This document shows positions 16,851 through 26,198 of a DNA stretch of 64,000 nucleotides, one piece after another. The stretch covers positions 310,001 to 374,000 of the forward strand of contig NZ_PJBJ01000023.1 in assembly GCF_002836475.1 (NCBI RefSeq), written 5' to 3'. This DNA is from Flavobacterium sp. ALD4 (lineage in GTDB: Bacteria; Bacteroidota; Bacteroidia; Flavobacteriales; Flavobacteriaceae). Numbering within the stretch: position 1 is the first letter of the stretch; each line of letters starts with the position of its first letter. The position numbers and the translations under genes are program-made. The notes beneath the pieces were generated by a model. It saw only the letters and a list, made by a program, of their open reading frames with translations. It made no database searches and was not told the origin of the DNA.

Positions 16851-18035
16851 TTAATTCACAAGAAGTGCATAAACTTGATTGGCAATCTCTATTTCTTCAT
16901 TGGTTGGAATCACCATGATTTTAGTTTTAGAATTTGCTGTGTTTATTTCTCGTATTTCTTTAGATCTTATTTCATTCTTGACATCATCTAATTCTAGTCC
17001 AAAATACTCCATGTCAGTACATACCAGTTTTCTGATATAAGACGAGTTCTCCCCTATTCCGGCCGTAAAAATAATCGCGTCCAAACCATTCATCACCGCC
17101 GTATACGAACCTATTAATTTTTTAATTCGGTATGCATTCATGTCCAATGCTAATTGACATGCTACATTTCCCTCTTCTGCTTGTGATTCTATTTCTCTTA
17201 AATCACTAAAACCAGTAAGTCCCAGCATTCCGCTTTCTTTCAGCAATAGATTATTTACCGCATCCAAAGAATATCCCAACGTATTTACCATATAAAACAC
17301 AATAGAATGGTCTATATCGCCGCTTCTTGTCCCCATGATGAGTCCGTTAGAAGGTGCGAAACCCAAACTATGATCGATACTTATACCGTCTTTAATCGCC
17401 GTCATACTACAACCGTTACCTAAGTGAATTGTTATGATTTTATCACTTTTATTTAAGTATTCGGTAGCTCTTTCTGAAACGTATTTATGACTTGTTCCAT
17501 GAAAACCATATACCCTAATGTTGTTTTCTGTTAAAAATTTATTAGGAATGGCATATTTATGGGCAATTACAGGAATTGTTTGATGAAAAGCAGTATCAAA
17601 AACAGCCATTTGTTTTGCCGATGTAAAAATAGCTGAAGCAACGTGAATTCCTTCTAAGTTCGCTGGATTGTGAAGCGGTGCCAATTGAAATAGCTCCATT
17701 ATTTTTTCTTTTACCTCTGCATCAATATGCACTGGATTAGAGAAACTGGCTCCACCATGAACGACACGATGTCCCACGACCTCTATCTCTTGAGTACTTT
17801 TGATTACACCAATATTTTTATCCATCAATAATTCCGCAATCTTTTCTAACCCTACTCTATGGTTTGGAATAGGCATGCTTTCTTCTATAGCATCTGTATT
17901 TGTTTTGTATGTAATATTTGAGGTGTCCAGTCCAATCCTATCAATCATACCACCACAAATAACAGCTCTTGCCGGCATTTCTATTAATTGAAATTTTATA
18001 GATGAACTTCCGGAATTTATTATAACTATTTTCAT
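16851..18035 (-). CDS. ackA: Acetate kinase
   Basis: Converts acetyl phosphate and ADP to acetate and ATP (reversible). The ASKHA fold is clear: INSGSSSIKFQL at the N-terminus, HRVVHGGASF, VFDTAFHQTIP, HLGNGCSMTAIKDG (phosphate 2) and FTAGIGENSSYIR (adenosine motif). The 394-residue length is standard. It lies downstream of pta on the same strand with a 103-nt gap, the classical pta-ackA overflow and acetate-activation module. Confidence 0.96.
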   Translation of the reverse strand: MKIVIINSGSSSIKFQLIEMPARAVICGGMIDRIGLDTSNITYKTNTDAIEESMPIPNHRVGLEKIAELLMDKNIGVIKSTQEIEVVGHRVVHGGASFSNPVHIDAEVKEKIMELFQLAPLHNPANLEGIHVASAIFTSAKQMAVFDTAFHQTIPVIAHKYAIPNKFLTENNIRVYGFHGTSHKYVSERATEYLNKSDKIITIHLGNGCSMTAIKDGISIDHSLGFAPSNGLIMGTRSGDIDHSIVFYMVNTLGYSLDAVNNLLLKESGMLGLTGFSDLREIESQAEEGNVACQLALDMNAYRIKKLIGSYTAVMNGLDAIIFTAGIGENSSYIRKLVCTDMEYFGLELDDVKNEIRSKEIREINTANSKTKIMVIPTNEEIEIANQVYALLVN

Positions 18036-18138
18036 TTTCTATGTTTTCCTTACCCTGACCCTTTCCGAAGGAAAGGGAAACTAGGTTGATTTTGTTTGTA
18101 TTTACTATTTTACTTGAAATTTGATACCTGAACTTCTT

Positions 18139-20232
18139 TTACAACCCTTGCGCTTGTATTGCAGTAATGACCACTGTATTAATAATGTCATCGACCGTAC
18201 AACCGCGGCTTAAATCGTTTACGGGTTTGTTCAACCCTTGTAACATGGGGCCAATAGCTAAAGCTCCGGTTTCTCTTTGAACCGCTTTGTAAGTATTGTT
18301 TCCGGTATTTAAATCAGGAAAAATAAGGACACTTGCCTGTCCTGCCACTTCTGAATTTGGCATTTTACTTTGTCCTACTTCCATATCTACCGCGGCATCG
18401 TATTGTATAGGTCCTTCAATTTTTAAATCAGGCCGCTTTTTTCTCACAATTTCAGTAGCAGCTCTTACCTTATCCACTTCATCTCCTTTTCCTGACGCTC
18501 CAGAGGAATAGGATAGCATAGCTATTTTTGGTTCTATGCCAAAAGCCAGACTAGAGTCCGCAGAGGAAATGGCTATTTCCGCCAGTTGTTCTGCAGTAGG
18601 ATTTGGATTTATTGCACAATCTCCGAAAACAGAAACTCGGTCTTCTAAGCACATAAAAAAGATCGAAGAGACTACAGATGAATTAGGTTTTGTTTTAATA
18701 AATTGTAATGCCGGTAAAATCGTATGTTGCGTCGTGTGGGCTGCTCCAGAAACCATTCCGTCTGCATGTCCTTTATATACCATCATTGTTCCAAAATAGG
18801 CCCCATCTTCCATTAAATCTTTGGCCATTTCCAATGTTACATTTTTTTTCTTACGCAACTCATAATAGGTATTTACATAATCTTCATAATGCTCGGATTT
18901 AATCGGACTAGTAATTTTCACTTTCGAAAAGTCAAAAGCAATGCCTAATTCAGCCACCTTATTTTCGATTTGTTTTTTACTTCCAAGAATAGTAATATCG
19001 ACGACATCCATCGATAATAATCGCGACGTAGCAATAATGATTCTGTCATCATTCCCTTCTGGAAGAACAATATGCTTTCTGTGTTTTTTAGCCCTTTTCA
19101 CTAGGTTGTACTGAAACATTTTGGGAGTCATCCCTTCCGCTTCAAAAGAACTTAATTTTTTGGTTAAATTATCTAAGTCTACATACTTCTCGAAAGTATT
19201 TATTGAAGTCTCTATTTTCTGCTTATTATCAGCATAGATTTTAGCCTTTATATCCCCAATTTTATTAGTAATATTATAGGTCCCGCCTTCAACTGAAATA
19301 ATAGGAACAATACTAGTCAACCCTTCAATTAACATTAGGATACTGTCATCTGGTACTATATTACCTGTCAACACTATGCCTGAAATCGCAGGATAATTTG
19401 CAGATTCATTAGCTTGCAAGGCACCCAAAATAATATCTGCACGATCACCGGGAGTGATCACAAGGGCTTTTTCCTTAAGGTGTAATAAGTAGTTGCGAAG
19501 TTGCATGGCTCCAACACTATAATTGCCGATTTCATTATTCAAGAATTCTGCGCCAAATAGCACTTTAGCATCGAGTTCATCTACAATTTCTTTAATCGTA
19601 GGATTATTTAGACTAGAGACTAAAGGTATAGCGTTCACTAGGATTTCTATCGGTAAGCTAGAACGTAATCCATCCTCTACTAATTTAATGTTTTCCTGTT
19701 GCACTTTATTGGCAATAATTGCCAGCACTTCGACATCTTTAACTTTAAAAGAATCGTAAGCCAAGTAAAGACTATCTACTAATTCCTCTAATGTTTTCCC
19801 GACACCGGAACCAACAATAATCGTTGGAATCCCAAGGTTTTTGGCTATAAGAACATTCATATCGAGTTCGATTACCGTCCCTTCCCCACTAAAGCTGGTT
19901 CCCTCGACTAAAACAAAATCAAATTGCTCTTCCAGTCGTTTGTATTTATCAATAATCAAATCTAAAACCTCGCCTATTTTACCTTTATTTTTCTTTTTGA
20001 TCAGCTTACTTTTTGTAATTGCAAATGCATCTTCAAATGCAATATCTAATCCAAAATGAGAGATTACAGTTTCGATATGATTATCCAACTTACCATCTTC
20101 AAAATCCTCTATTATTGGTCGAAAGTAACCGACTTTAGCTGTTTTACCAATCAACATACTCATTAAACCTAAAGTAATAATGGATTTCCCGCTATTGTGC
20201 TCAGAGGTAGCTATATATATGGCTTTGTTCAT
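18139..20232 (-). CDS. pta: Phosphate acetyltransferase, long form
   Basis: Converts acetyl-CoA and phosphate to acetyl phosphate. 697 residues in three parts: an N-terminal BioD-like P-loop domain (IATSEHNSGKSIITLGLMS), a central DRTGG domain (ITPGDRADIILGAL region), and the C-terminal catalytic PTA domain (KHIVLPEGNDDRIIIAT, SSADSSLAFGIEPKIAMLSY, VINTVVITAIQ-like end). Long Pta forms with the N-terminal domains are usually allosterically regulated. It precedes ackA and probably shares its promoter in the 187-nt gap before corA. Confidence 0.95.
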   Translation of the reverse strand: MNKAIYIATSEHNSGKSIITLGLMSMLIGKTAKVGYFRPIIEDFEDGKLDNHIETVISHFGLDIAFEDAFAITKSKLIKKKNKGKIGEVLDLIIDKYKRLEEQFDFVLVEGTSFSGEGTVIELDMNVLIAKNLGIPTIIVGSGVGKTLEELVDSLYLAYDSFKVKDVEVLAIIANKVQQENIKLVEDGLRSSLPIEILVNAIPLVSSLNNPTIKEIVDELDAKVLFGAEFLNNEIGNYSVGAMQLRNYLLHLKEKALVITPGDRADIILGALQANESANYPAISGIVLTGNIVPDDSILMLIEGLTSIVPIISVEGGTYNITNKIGDIKAKIYADNKQKIETSINTFEKYVDLDNLTKKLSSFEAEGMTPKMFQYNLVKRAKKHRKHIVLPEGNDDRIIIATSRLLSMDVVDITILGSKKQIENKVAELGIAFDFSKVKITSPIKSEHYEDYVNTYYELRKKKNVTLEMAKDLMEDGAYFGTMMVYKGHADGMVSGAAHTTQHTILPALQFIKTKPNSSVVSSIFFMCLEDRVSVFGDCAINPNPTAEQLAEIAISSADSSLAFGIEPKIAMLSYSSGASGKGDEVDKVRAATEIVRKKRPDLKIEGPIQYDAAVDMEVGQSKMPNSEVAGQASVLIFPDLNTGNNTYKAVQRETGALAIGPMLQGLNKPVNDLSRGCTVDDIINTVVITAIQAQGL

Positions 20233-20419
20233 CTTTATGTATTTATTTACATTTTTATTTGTTACTTATTTTCTGTACTTTAAAACTTTAAGAAGCGGCA
20301 TTACTGACGCATTCTCATAGACTTGGATTTGTCGTTTTTATAATACGTTGAAGGTATTCTATTTTTTACGGACGGCATAATTTCACGGCATACTATTCAC
20401 CCAATAGTGACTACTCTTT

Positions 20420-21490
20420 CTAAAACCACCTTCTCTTTCTAAAATAAAACACCATAATAATACCTATTAGAATCATGACCCCTATAACAGTATAATATCC
20501 ATCTTTATATTGAAGTTCCGGCATATGCTGAAAATTCATTCCGTAAACACCTGCAATAAATGTTAAGGGTATGAATATCGCCGATACAATAGTCAGGGTT
20601 TTCATAATCTCATTCATCTTGTGCGACTGAGAAGAAAAAAAGAAATTAGAAGCACTTTCTAGCATCCCCATATCAGAGTCTATCTGTTCTAAAAGTTCCA
20701 AGCTTTTTTGATGCAATCTAGAAAAATAACTGAATGTTTCTCCTTCTATCACTTTAAAATCTTCATCTTCTTTAAGACTTTTAATCGCATATAAGGAATC
20801 CCTAAGCGGAATAATGGAGCGTTTTAAAAAGTTGAAATTATCTCTGTGTTTCTCAATTCGTTCCAAAATTTTAGGATCAGCACTACTCTTGGACAACACA
20901 ATCAATTCTTCGATTTTATCTTCTTCATTTTCGATAGTAACGTAAAAATTCTCCATAACAGCATCTAGCAACAAATAGAGTAAAAAATCAGCCTTTTTAG
21001 TGCGAACGCTACCCGATTGGTTTCTAATCCTTTCCCTAATATGTATAAAAAAATCACTTCGCTTTTCTTGAAAAGAAATTAAAACATTATTTTTTATCAA
21101 AAAACTGATCTGCTCCACACTAATATTATCAGAATTCTCAGTAGGTAGCATGGACTTTATATTAAAAAACAAAGTATCTGAAGATTCTTCCAACTTTGTT
21201 CTTCTGGTCGTATTTAATATGTCCGACAGCAGAAAATTATCTATTTTGAAAAAGGCTCCTATCGCTTCGATAATTTCCATTTCGTTTAAGCCGTGGAGAT
21301 TGAGCCAATTTATTTTTTTGACATTAATTCCAGTCTTAAAATCCGAAATCTCAAAATCATCATATTCTGTATAATCTAAGGCATCATAGACGAACAGCTG
21401 CATCTCTGACTCGAACTTTTTATGGCTACCAGTATACTCCAGCTGATTCATTGCTGTTTTTCTACTTTTCTTAAATTTAATTTTCCTCAT
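20420..21490 (-). CDS. corA: CorA-type magnesium/cobalt transporter
   Basis: Pentameric divalent-cation channel. The cytoplasmic N-terminal funnel (about 290 residues, including the long stalk helix HQKSLELLEQIDSDMGMLES) leads into two C-terminal helices. The signature YGMNFQHMPEL (GMN filter motif) sits at the end of TM1 (TIVSAIFIPLTFIAGVYGMN), and the protein ends with a basic tail, YFRKRRWF. The 356-residue length is normal. Confidence 0.94.
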   Translation of the reverse strand: MRKIKFKKSRKTAMNQLEYTGSHKKFESEMQLFVYDALDYTEYDDFEISDFKTGINVKKINWLNLHGLNEMEIIEAIGAFFKIDNFLLSDILNTTRRTKLEESSDTLFFNIKSMLPTENSDNISVEQISFLIKNNVLISFQEKRSDFFIHIRERIRNQSGSVRTKKADFLLYLLLDAVMENFYVTIENEEDKIEELIVLSKSSADPKILERIEKHRDNFNFLKRSIIPLRDSLYAIKSLKEDEDFKVIEGETFSYFSRLHQKSLELLEQIDSDMGMLESASNFFFSSQSHKMNEIMKTLTIVSAIFIPLTFIAGVYGMNFQHMPELQYKDGYYTVIGVMILIGIIMVFYFRKRRWF

Positions 21491-21809
21491 AAAAAATAGT
21501 ATATACCGTATTAGTACAAAAAAAGGTTTTCAAGAGGGCCGCTCTTTACCCCATTTGCTTTTTATAAACCTTGAAACACCTTTGATTTCTTATTTTAAAA
21601 CAAAAATAAGAATAAATAACATTCTATTTTATGATAAAAATAAAGGTATCCGCTTTAAAGAGGAATTAGCGTTAATTTTCTCAAATTACAGTAAGAAATG
21701 ATATTTTATTCAGAATTTAGCGATAAATTTGGAATTAATAATAGCTTAATATAATATTATTTTATTCAGCTTCTAAAAACTTAATAATAACCAGAATACC
21801 AACAACTAA
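21491..21809. other. Divergent intergenic region, corA / metalloprotease
   Basis: This 319-bp AT-rich gap must hold both promoters. The only notable element is AACATTCTATTTTAT near 21618-21632, which is identical to part of the inverted repeat at 5312-5327. No ORF remnant was recognised. Confidence 0.5.
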
Positions 21810-24371
21810 ATGATTAAAAAAAAACTAACCCTAATTATTGTTTCTCTCTTGCTTTTTTCAGCTCAAGAAACATTTGCTCAAAGTAAGAAAAAAAGAAAAG
21901 CAGATAAAGAAAGTTCCGCCAAAGTGGAAAGCAAAGGCGCTGACACCAAAAAAGAACCAAAGCCTTACAAAAAAGTTATTGATTCCACCGCAGTAACACA
22001 AAGAGGACTGATTGATGTTCATAAAATTGACAACAAATATCTCTTTGAAATTCCCGATTCTATTTTAGGTAGTGAGATGATGACTATCACTCGTTATTCT
22101 AAAACTCCTGCCGGAGGAGGAATCTTTGGTGGCGAAGAAGTCAACAGACAAGTCGTTCGTTGGGAAAAAGGGCTCAATAACAACATTCTTCTCAGATCGA
22201 TCACCTATGTTATCATGTCACCGGATGAAGACAAACCAATGGCCCAAGCTGTTAAAAACTCCACTTCAGACCCAATTATTGGTAATTATGATGTTTTAGC
22301 ATACAAGAAAGATCAGTCTGGAAAAATTACCGGTTACGTAGTAGATTTATCGACGACTTTTGACGCTGACGTTCAAACCTTCTCATTAGATCCCATAAAG
22401 AAACAATTATTAAACATTCAAACGTTTCAAAAAGATAAATCATTCATCTCAAAAGTAAGTAGTTACCCTATAAATACTGAAGTTAGAAGCGTAAAAACCT
22501 TTACGACCACGGCGCCAAAAATCAACACTACTCCAACACCTAAAATTGGAGTTAACTTACCTTCGGCCTTAGATGCTGGTGTCATTACCGTAGAAATCAA
22601 TACTTCTATGATTTTATTACCTAAAATACCAATGCGCAAAAGAGAGTTTGATGCTCGTGTGGGATATTTTTCTAATAAATACGATGTTTTTGAAGAGGAG
22701 TCTCAAAAATCAGAAACCAAAATCTTTGCAGTACGATGGCGTTTAGAGCCAAAATCTGTTGAAGATGCCCAAAAACAAGAAAGGGGAGAATTGATTGAAC
22801 CTCTAAAACCTATTGTTTATTACATTGATCCAGCTACTCCCGAAAAATGGAGAAAATACATCAAACAAGGAATTGACGATTGGCAGATTGCCTTCGAAAA
22901 TGCGGGATGGAAAAATGCGATTCGTGGTGAATATTGGCCAGAAAATGATCCAACAATGAGTTTGGAGGATGCTCGTTTTTCTGTTTTAAGATATTTTGCT
23001 GCTGATATTCAAAATGCATATGGGCCAAATGTTCATGATCCAAGAACTGGGGAAATATTAGAGAGTCACATTGGATGGTATCATAACATAATGAGTCTTT
23101 TAAGAAACTGGTACTTGATTCAAACTGCTGCTGTAGACCCAGCCGCAAGATCCAAAAAATTTGATGATAAATTAATGGGAGAATTAATTCGTTTTGTCTC
23201 TTCTCACGAAGTAGGCCATACTTTAGGATTACGTCACAATATGGGAGCTAGTTCTGCAACTCCTGTTGAAAAATTGAGAGACAAGGAGTATCAAGAAAAA
23301 AACGGACATACTTCTTCGATCATGGATTATGCACGTTTCAATTATGTTGCGCAACCAGAAGATGGGGTAACTGCTTTATTTCCTAGAATTGGAGACTATG
23401 ACAAATGGGCTATTAAATGGGGATATTCCTATTTTGAAGACACTAAAGACGAAGCGCAGGAAAAAGTAGTATTGAACGAAATGACTAAGGAAGCTTATAA
23501 GAACAATCGTTTGTGGTTTGGATCTGAATCAAGCCCTTATGACCCAAGATACCAAACAGAAGACCTAGGAGATAATGCGATGAGAGCTTCTGAGTATGGT
23601 ATTAAAAACTTAAAACGAATTCTACCTAATTTATTGGAATGGTCGAAAGAAGATGGCGAAAGTTATGCTGAATTAGATGAGCTTTATGGCGCACTTACAG
23701 GACAGTTTAGAAGATATATGGGACACGTTACTAAAAATGTTGGAGGAATTTATGATTCACCTAAAACGTATGACATGACTGGAAATCAGTTTGTAGTGGT
23801 TCCAAAAAGTATTCAAAAAGATGCCGTTGCATTCCTGAACACACAATTGTTTACTACTCCAATTTGGTTGTTGAATCAAGATGTTCTTTCAAAAATCAAC
23901 CCCGATAATGGTGTTGAGGCTATCAAAGGGATGCAGGATGCGACATTGAACAGTTTGTTAGCTGGAGACCGAATGGTCCGTCTTTTAGAAACTTCTATTG
24001 AAAGTAAAAATAATTATTCTGTTGACGAGTTAATGACTGATTTGAAAAAGGGGATTTTTTCTGAGTTAAACGGAAACAGTCCAATAGATATGTACAGAAG
24101 AAATGTACAGAAGCTATATGTTGATAAGTTGATTGAATTACTTAAACCGGGCACGACCGTGGTTAGATCTGCTCCAGTGGGTGCTACATCTGGTTTTACG
24201 ACAAGGAAAGTAAATCTAGCTCAAACAGATTTACCATCTATCGCCAGAGGTCAACTTCTAAGTTTAAAGAGCGATTTAAAAATATCCACTTCAAGAATAC
24301 AAGATAAAATAAGTAAATATCATCTACTTGATTTGATAAATAGAATTAGTGAAGGTTTAGACCCAAAATAG
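21810..24371 (+). CDS. Zinc-dependent metalloprotease (DUF5117/DUF5118 type), secreted
   Basis: 853 residues with an N-terminal signal peptide (MIKKKLTLIIVSLLLFSAQETFAQ) and a Lys-rich linker. The large N-terminal region carries family landmarks such as RYSKTPAGGGIFGGEEVNRQ and VRWRLEPK. The catalytic site is SHEVGHTLGLRHNMGAS near residues 465-480, an extended HExxHxxGxxH zincin motif, followed by SIMDYARFNYVAQPEDG (Met-turn). This large gluzincin/metzincin-like family is common in Bacteroidota; physiological substrates are not known to me. A strong terminator follows. Confidence 0.92.
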   Translation: MIKKKLTLIIVSLLLFSAQETFAQSKKKRKADKESSAKVESKGADTKKEPKPYKKVIDSTAVTQRGLIDVHKIDNKYLFEIPDSILGSEMMTITRYSKTPAGGGIFGGEEVNRQVVRWEKGLNNNILLRSITYVIMSPDEDKPMAQAVKNSTSDPIIGNYDVLAYKKDQSGKITGYVVDLSTTFDADVQTFSLDPIKKQLLNIQTFQKDKSFISKVSSYPINTEVRSVKTFTTTAPKINTTPTPKIGVNLPSALDAGVITVEINTSMILLPKIPMRKREFDARVGYFSNKYDVFEEESQKSETKIFAVRWRLEPKSVEDAQKQERGELIEPLKPIVYYIDPATPEKWRKYIKQGIDDWQIAFENAGWKNAIRGEYWPENDPTMSLEDARFSVLRYFAADIQNAYGPNVHDPRTGEILESHIGWYHNIMSLLRNWYLIQTAAVDPAARSKKFDDKLMGELIRFVSSHEVGHTLGLRHNMGASSATPVEKLRDKEYQEKNGHTSSIMDYARFNYVAQPEDGVTALFPRIGDYDKWAIKWGYSYFEDTKDEAQEKVVLNEMTKEAYKNNRLWFGSESSPYDPRYQTEDLGDNAMRASEYGIKNLKRILPNLLEWSKEDGESYAELDELYGALTGQFRRYMGHVTKNVGGIYDSPKTYDMTGNQFVVVPKSIQKDAVAFLNTQLFTTPIWLLNQDVLSKINPDNGVEAIKGMQDATLNSLLAGDRMVRLLETSIESKNNYSVDELMTDLKKGIFSELNGNSPIDMYRRNVQKLYVDKLIELLKPGTTVVRSAPVGATSGFTTRKVNLAQTDLPSIARGQLLSLKSDLKISTSRIQDKISKYHLLDLINRISEGLDPK

Positions 24372-24421
24372 ACATACCTACTTAGTGCAAATGTGCTAAA
24401 CAGTACACTATTATTAAAAGC

Positions 24422-24460
24422 AAAAGGCTGTTCGAAAAGTAATTTTCGAACAGCCTTTTT
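24422..24460 (+). terminator. Strong Rho-independent terminator
   Basis: A perfect 17-bp stem (24422-24438 with 24443-24459) and a GTAA tetraloop, AAAAGGCTGTTCG... mirrored, ending in T5. It belongs to the metalloprotease gene. Confidence 0.95.
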
Positions 24461-25094
24461 AATTACAAAATTAATTATTTGAATTTTTGTGAAACATAAA
24501 ACAGCGATTATGCGGCCAATTTCAAGTCACATTCGATTTAATAACAAGAACACTTTCCGCTGTAGTTAATTGATTTGATTTCAAAGTTATCAATCCCCAA
24601 GATAAATAGCTTCAATAACAGAATAATCTATAATGCACACTATGGCGCTCCAGATTGTATATTTAATTTAGTTTAATTACACCACACTATTTTCGTCCTA
24701 CTTGAGCATTATAGCAAAGTAGTTTAAACTAAAACATACATTCATCTACTATACCAGTCCATGAAAGTGGGTTAACATTTGCCTAACCTGACGCATAATC
24801 ATCTAAAATTTATTCTAAAAAATATAAAAGACGATAGCTTTTATAGATCAATCAGTTTATCAGGCTTTTCATTCCAAAGAATCTCAAGTGCATAGACTAT
24901 GGCAAACCAACAAAGCATACCCACCATAATAATAAACCTAAAAGACTAAAAATTAAAGTAAAGAACAATATAGGCAAGAAATTTATAGTAAATGATAGAT
25001 CTAACTAGAGTCCTATTTTGGAGATATAGTGTAAAACAGGGACTTTAAACGTTATACTTCATACGACATTAGCAATGTAAATATAAAATGCGGA
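24461..25094. other. Long non-coding or decayed stretch
   Basis: More than 600 bp of low-GC sequence with no continuous ORF. On the minus strand near 24840-24930 a 28-codon fragment reads VGMLCWFAIVYALEILWNEK then PDKLIDL*, which looks like the end of a membrane protein but cannot be assigned. No RNA gene was recognised. Confidence 0.5.
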
Positions 25095-25253
25095 TTAATT
25101 GTTAGTCGCTATACCTTTTCGACCGGGACGACAAAATCCCTTTGGCATAATTCCGAATCTCTTTTTAGATTTAAGAGAAGTGCAGTAACCGTTTAAAGTA
25201 CTTTTCGCTGCTAAACCTACAAAATACTTAAAGAATAAGATTATACTAAACAA
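25095..25253 (-). CDS. Possible small ORF or protein-tail remnant
   Basis: A 52-codon frame (TTG start) downstream of the rhodopsin gene, with a hydrophobic start (FSIILFFKYFVGLAA) and a basic end (SKKRFGIMPKGFCRPGRKG). The amino-acid composition is protein-like, but no family is recognised. It starts at the edge of the rhodopsin terminator. It may be the tail of a lost gene or spurious. Confidence 0.25.
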   Translation of the reverse strand: MFSIILFFKYFVGLAAKSTLNGYCTSLKSKKRFGIMPKGFCRPGRKGIATNN

Positions 25254-25255
25254 GA

Positions 25256-25287
25256 GAGGCTGCCCTTCAATAGGCAGCCTCTTCTTT
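25256..25287. terminator. Terminator-like hairpin
   Basis: GAGGCTGCC (25256-25264) pairs with GGCAGCCTC (25273-25281) around an 8-nt loop, followed by TTCTTT. It reads best on the plus strand; it may also act as a second stop for the rhodopsin transcript. Confidence 0.7.
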
Positions 25288-25300
25288 ATTTAAATTCCAC

Positions 25301-25330
25301 AAAAAAACCGAACTATTTCTAGCTCGGCTT
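25301..25330 (-). terminator. Rhodopsin terminator, near-copy of the blh terminator
   Basis: CCGAACTA (25308-25315) pairs with TAGCTCGG (25320-25327) with one mismatch around TTTC. The A7 on the left becomes the T tail on the minus strand. The sequence matches the hairpin at 27099-27128 at 28 of 30 positions. Confidence 0.8.
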
Positions 25331-25357
25331 CAGTGAACAAATAAAAATTGTTTTTTA

Positions 25358-26083
25358 TTAGTTCGTTTGCGATTTCACAGCAAGAGTATAGATTACTAAT
25401 CCAAACCCAATTTTGTTGATAGCATCAGCGATGTTGTAAACTGCATCAACGCTTCCTTTACCTACAAGACCTGTATACCATCCATCAGTTCCTAACATGT
25501 AACCTAACGGGTAGATTGCCCATCCTACAAGTACGAACCAACATAGTATTTTGTGTGCAGCAAGTGTGTTTCCACCGGCAGCTTTTGCCAATTTAGCAGC
25601 CTCACCAATCCATATTTCATAAACAATTAAGAAATAAGCAACACCTGAAGCGAATCCCCAAGCTGCTGCATTACCAGGATCAACGACCTCACCCCAATAA
25701 CCTGTAACTAGCATCACAAGAGAATAGATAATCATTTTCCATAACAAAGACTGCTTAGCCCCTGCAACTTTCAATATTAAGTAAAACTCAAGACACATTA
25801 ATGGCACCGTCAATACCCAGTCAACATAACGGAAGAAAGTAGGTGATTCACCGAAACTTGCCCAATAATCTCTCATGTAGAAATAATGTACTGCGGCAAT
25901 AAAAGTAATCAAACCTGAAACCAACACTGAAGTACGCCATTTTTTGTCAAACTGGCTCAGCGATAAAAAGAAAAATGCAGATGCAGCCATCATAGCCATA
26001 CAACCTACGAAGAAAGTGAACCCTACATAATCAGTAGGAGATAACTTTGCGACCATTCCTGAAATAAACATAAAATTTGTCAT
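25358..26083 (-). CDS. Proteorhodopsin, green-tuned proton pump
   Basis: Seven-helix retinal protein, 241 residues. Helix C reads FFRYVDWVLTVPLMCLEFYL: D88, T92 and E99 correspond to D97, T101 and E108 of the reference green proteorhodopsin, the DTE signature of outward proton pumps. Met96 sits at the tuning position 105, predicting green absorption. His66 (AAVHYFYMRDYW) is the H75 partner of the counter-ion. The retinal Schiff-base lysine is K224 in ADAINKIGFGLVIY. The divergent neighbour is blh, which makes the chromophore. Expected role: light-driven proton export to support ATP synthesis under starvation. Confidence 0.97.
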   Translation of the reverse strand: MTNFMFISGMVAKLSPTDYVGFTFFVGCMAMMAASAFFFLSLSQFDKKWRTSVLVSGLITFIAAVHYFYMRDYWASFGESPTFFRYVDWVLTVPLMCLEFYLILKVAGAKQSLLWKMIIYSLVMLVTGYWGEVVDPGNAAAWGFASGVAYFLIVYEIWIGEAAKLAKAAGGNTLAAHKILCWFVLVGWAIYPLGYMLGTDGWYTGLVGKGSVDAVYNIADAINKIGFGLVIYTLAVKSQTN

Positions 26084-26119
26084 AGTTAAAAATTAAGGTT
26101 AAATTTTTTTTTGTTCATG

Positions 26120-26146
26120 TAAATATAAGAATTGTTAGACAAACAA
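26120..26146 (-). promoter_or_regulatory. Possible rhodopsin promoter
   Basis: On the minus strand TTG (26144-26146), a 16-nt spacer and TATATTTA (26120-26127) approximate the flavobacterial -33/-7 pattern, 37 nt before the rhodopsin ATG. The last base of the -7 box deviates from TAnnTTTG. On the other strand TATTTTTG at 26164-26171 is a matching -7 candidate for blh. Confidence 0.4.
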
Positions 26147-26198
26147 AATGTTTTTTGTTCAACTATTTTTGCTTAATTTTCAACAAAATTAATTCATT

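Noticed and set aside
24461..25094. tRNA or other structured RNA gene in the long gap
   Set aside because: No cloverleaf, T-loop motif or conserved RNA signature could be found by eye.
25358..26083. Sodium- or chloride-pumping rhodopsin
   Set aside because: The helix C triad is DTE, not NDQ (sodium) or NTQ/TSA (chloride).
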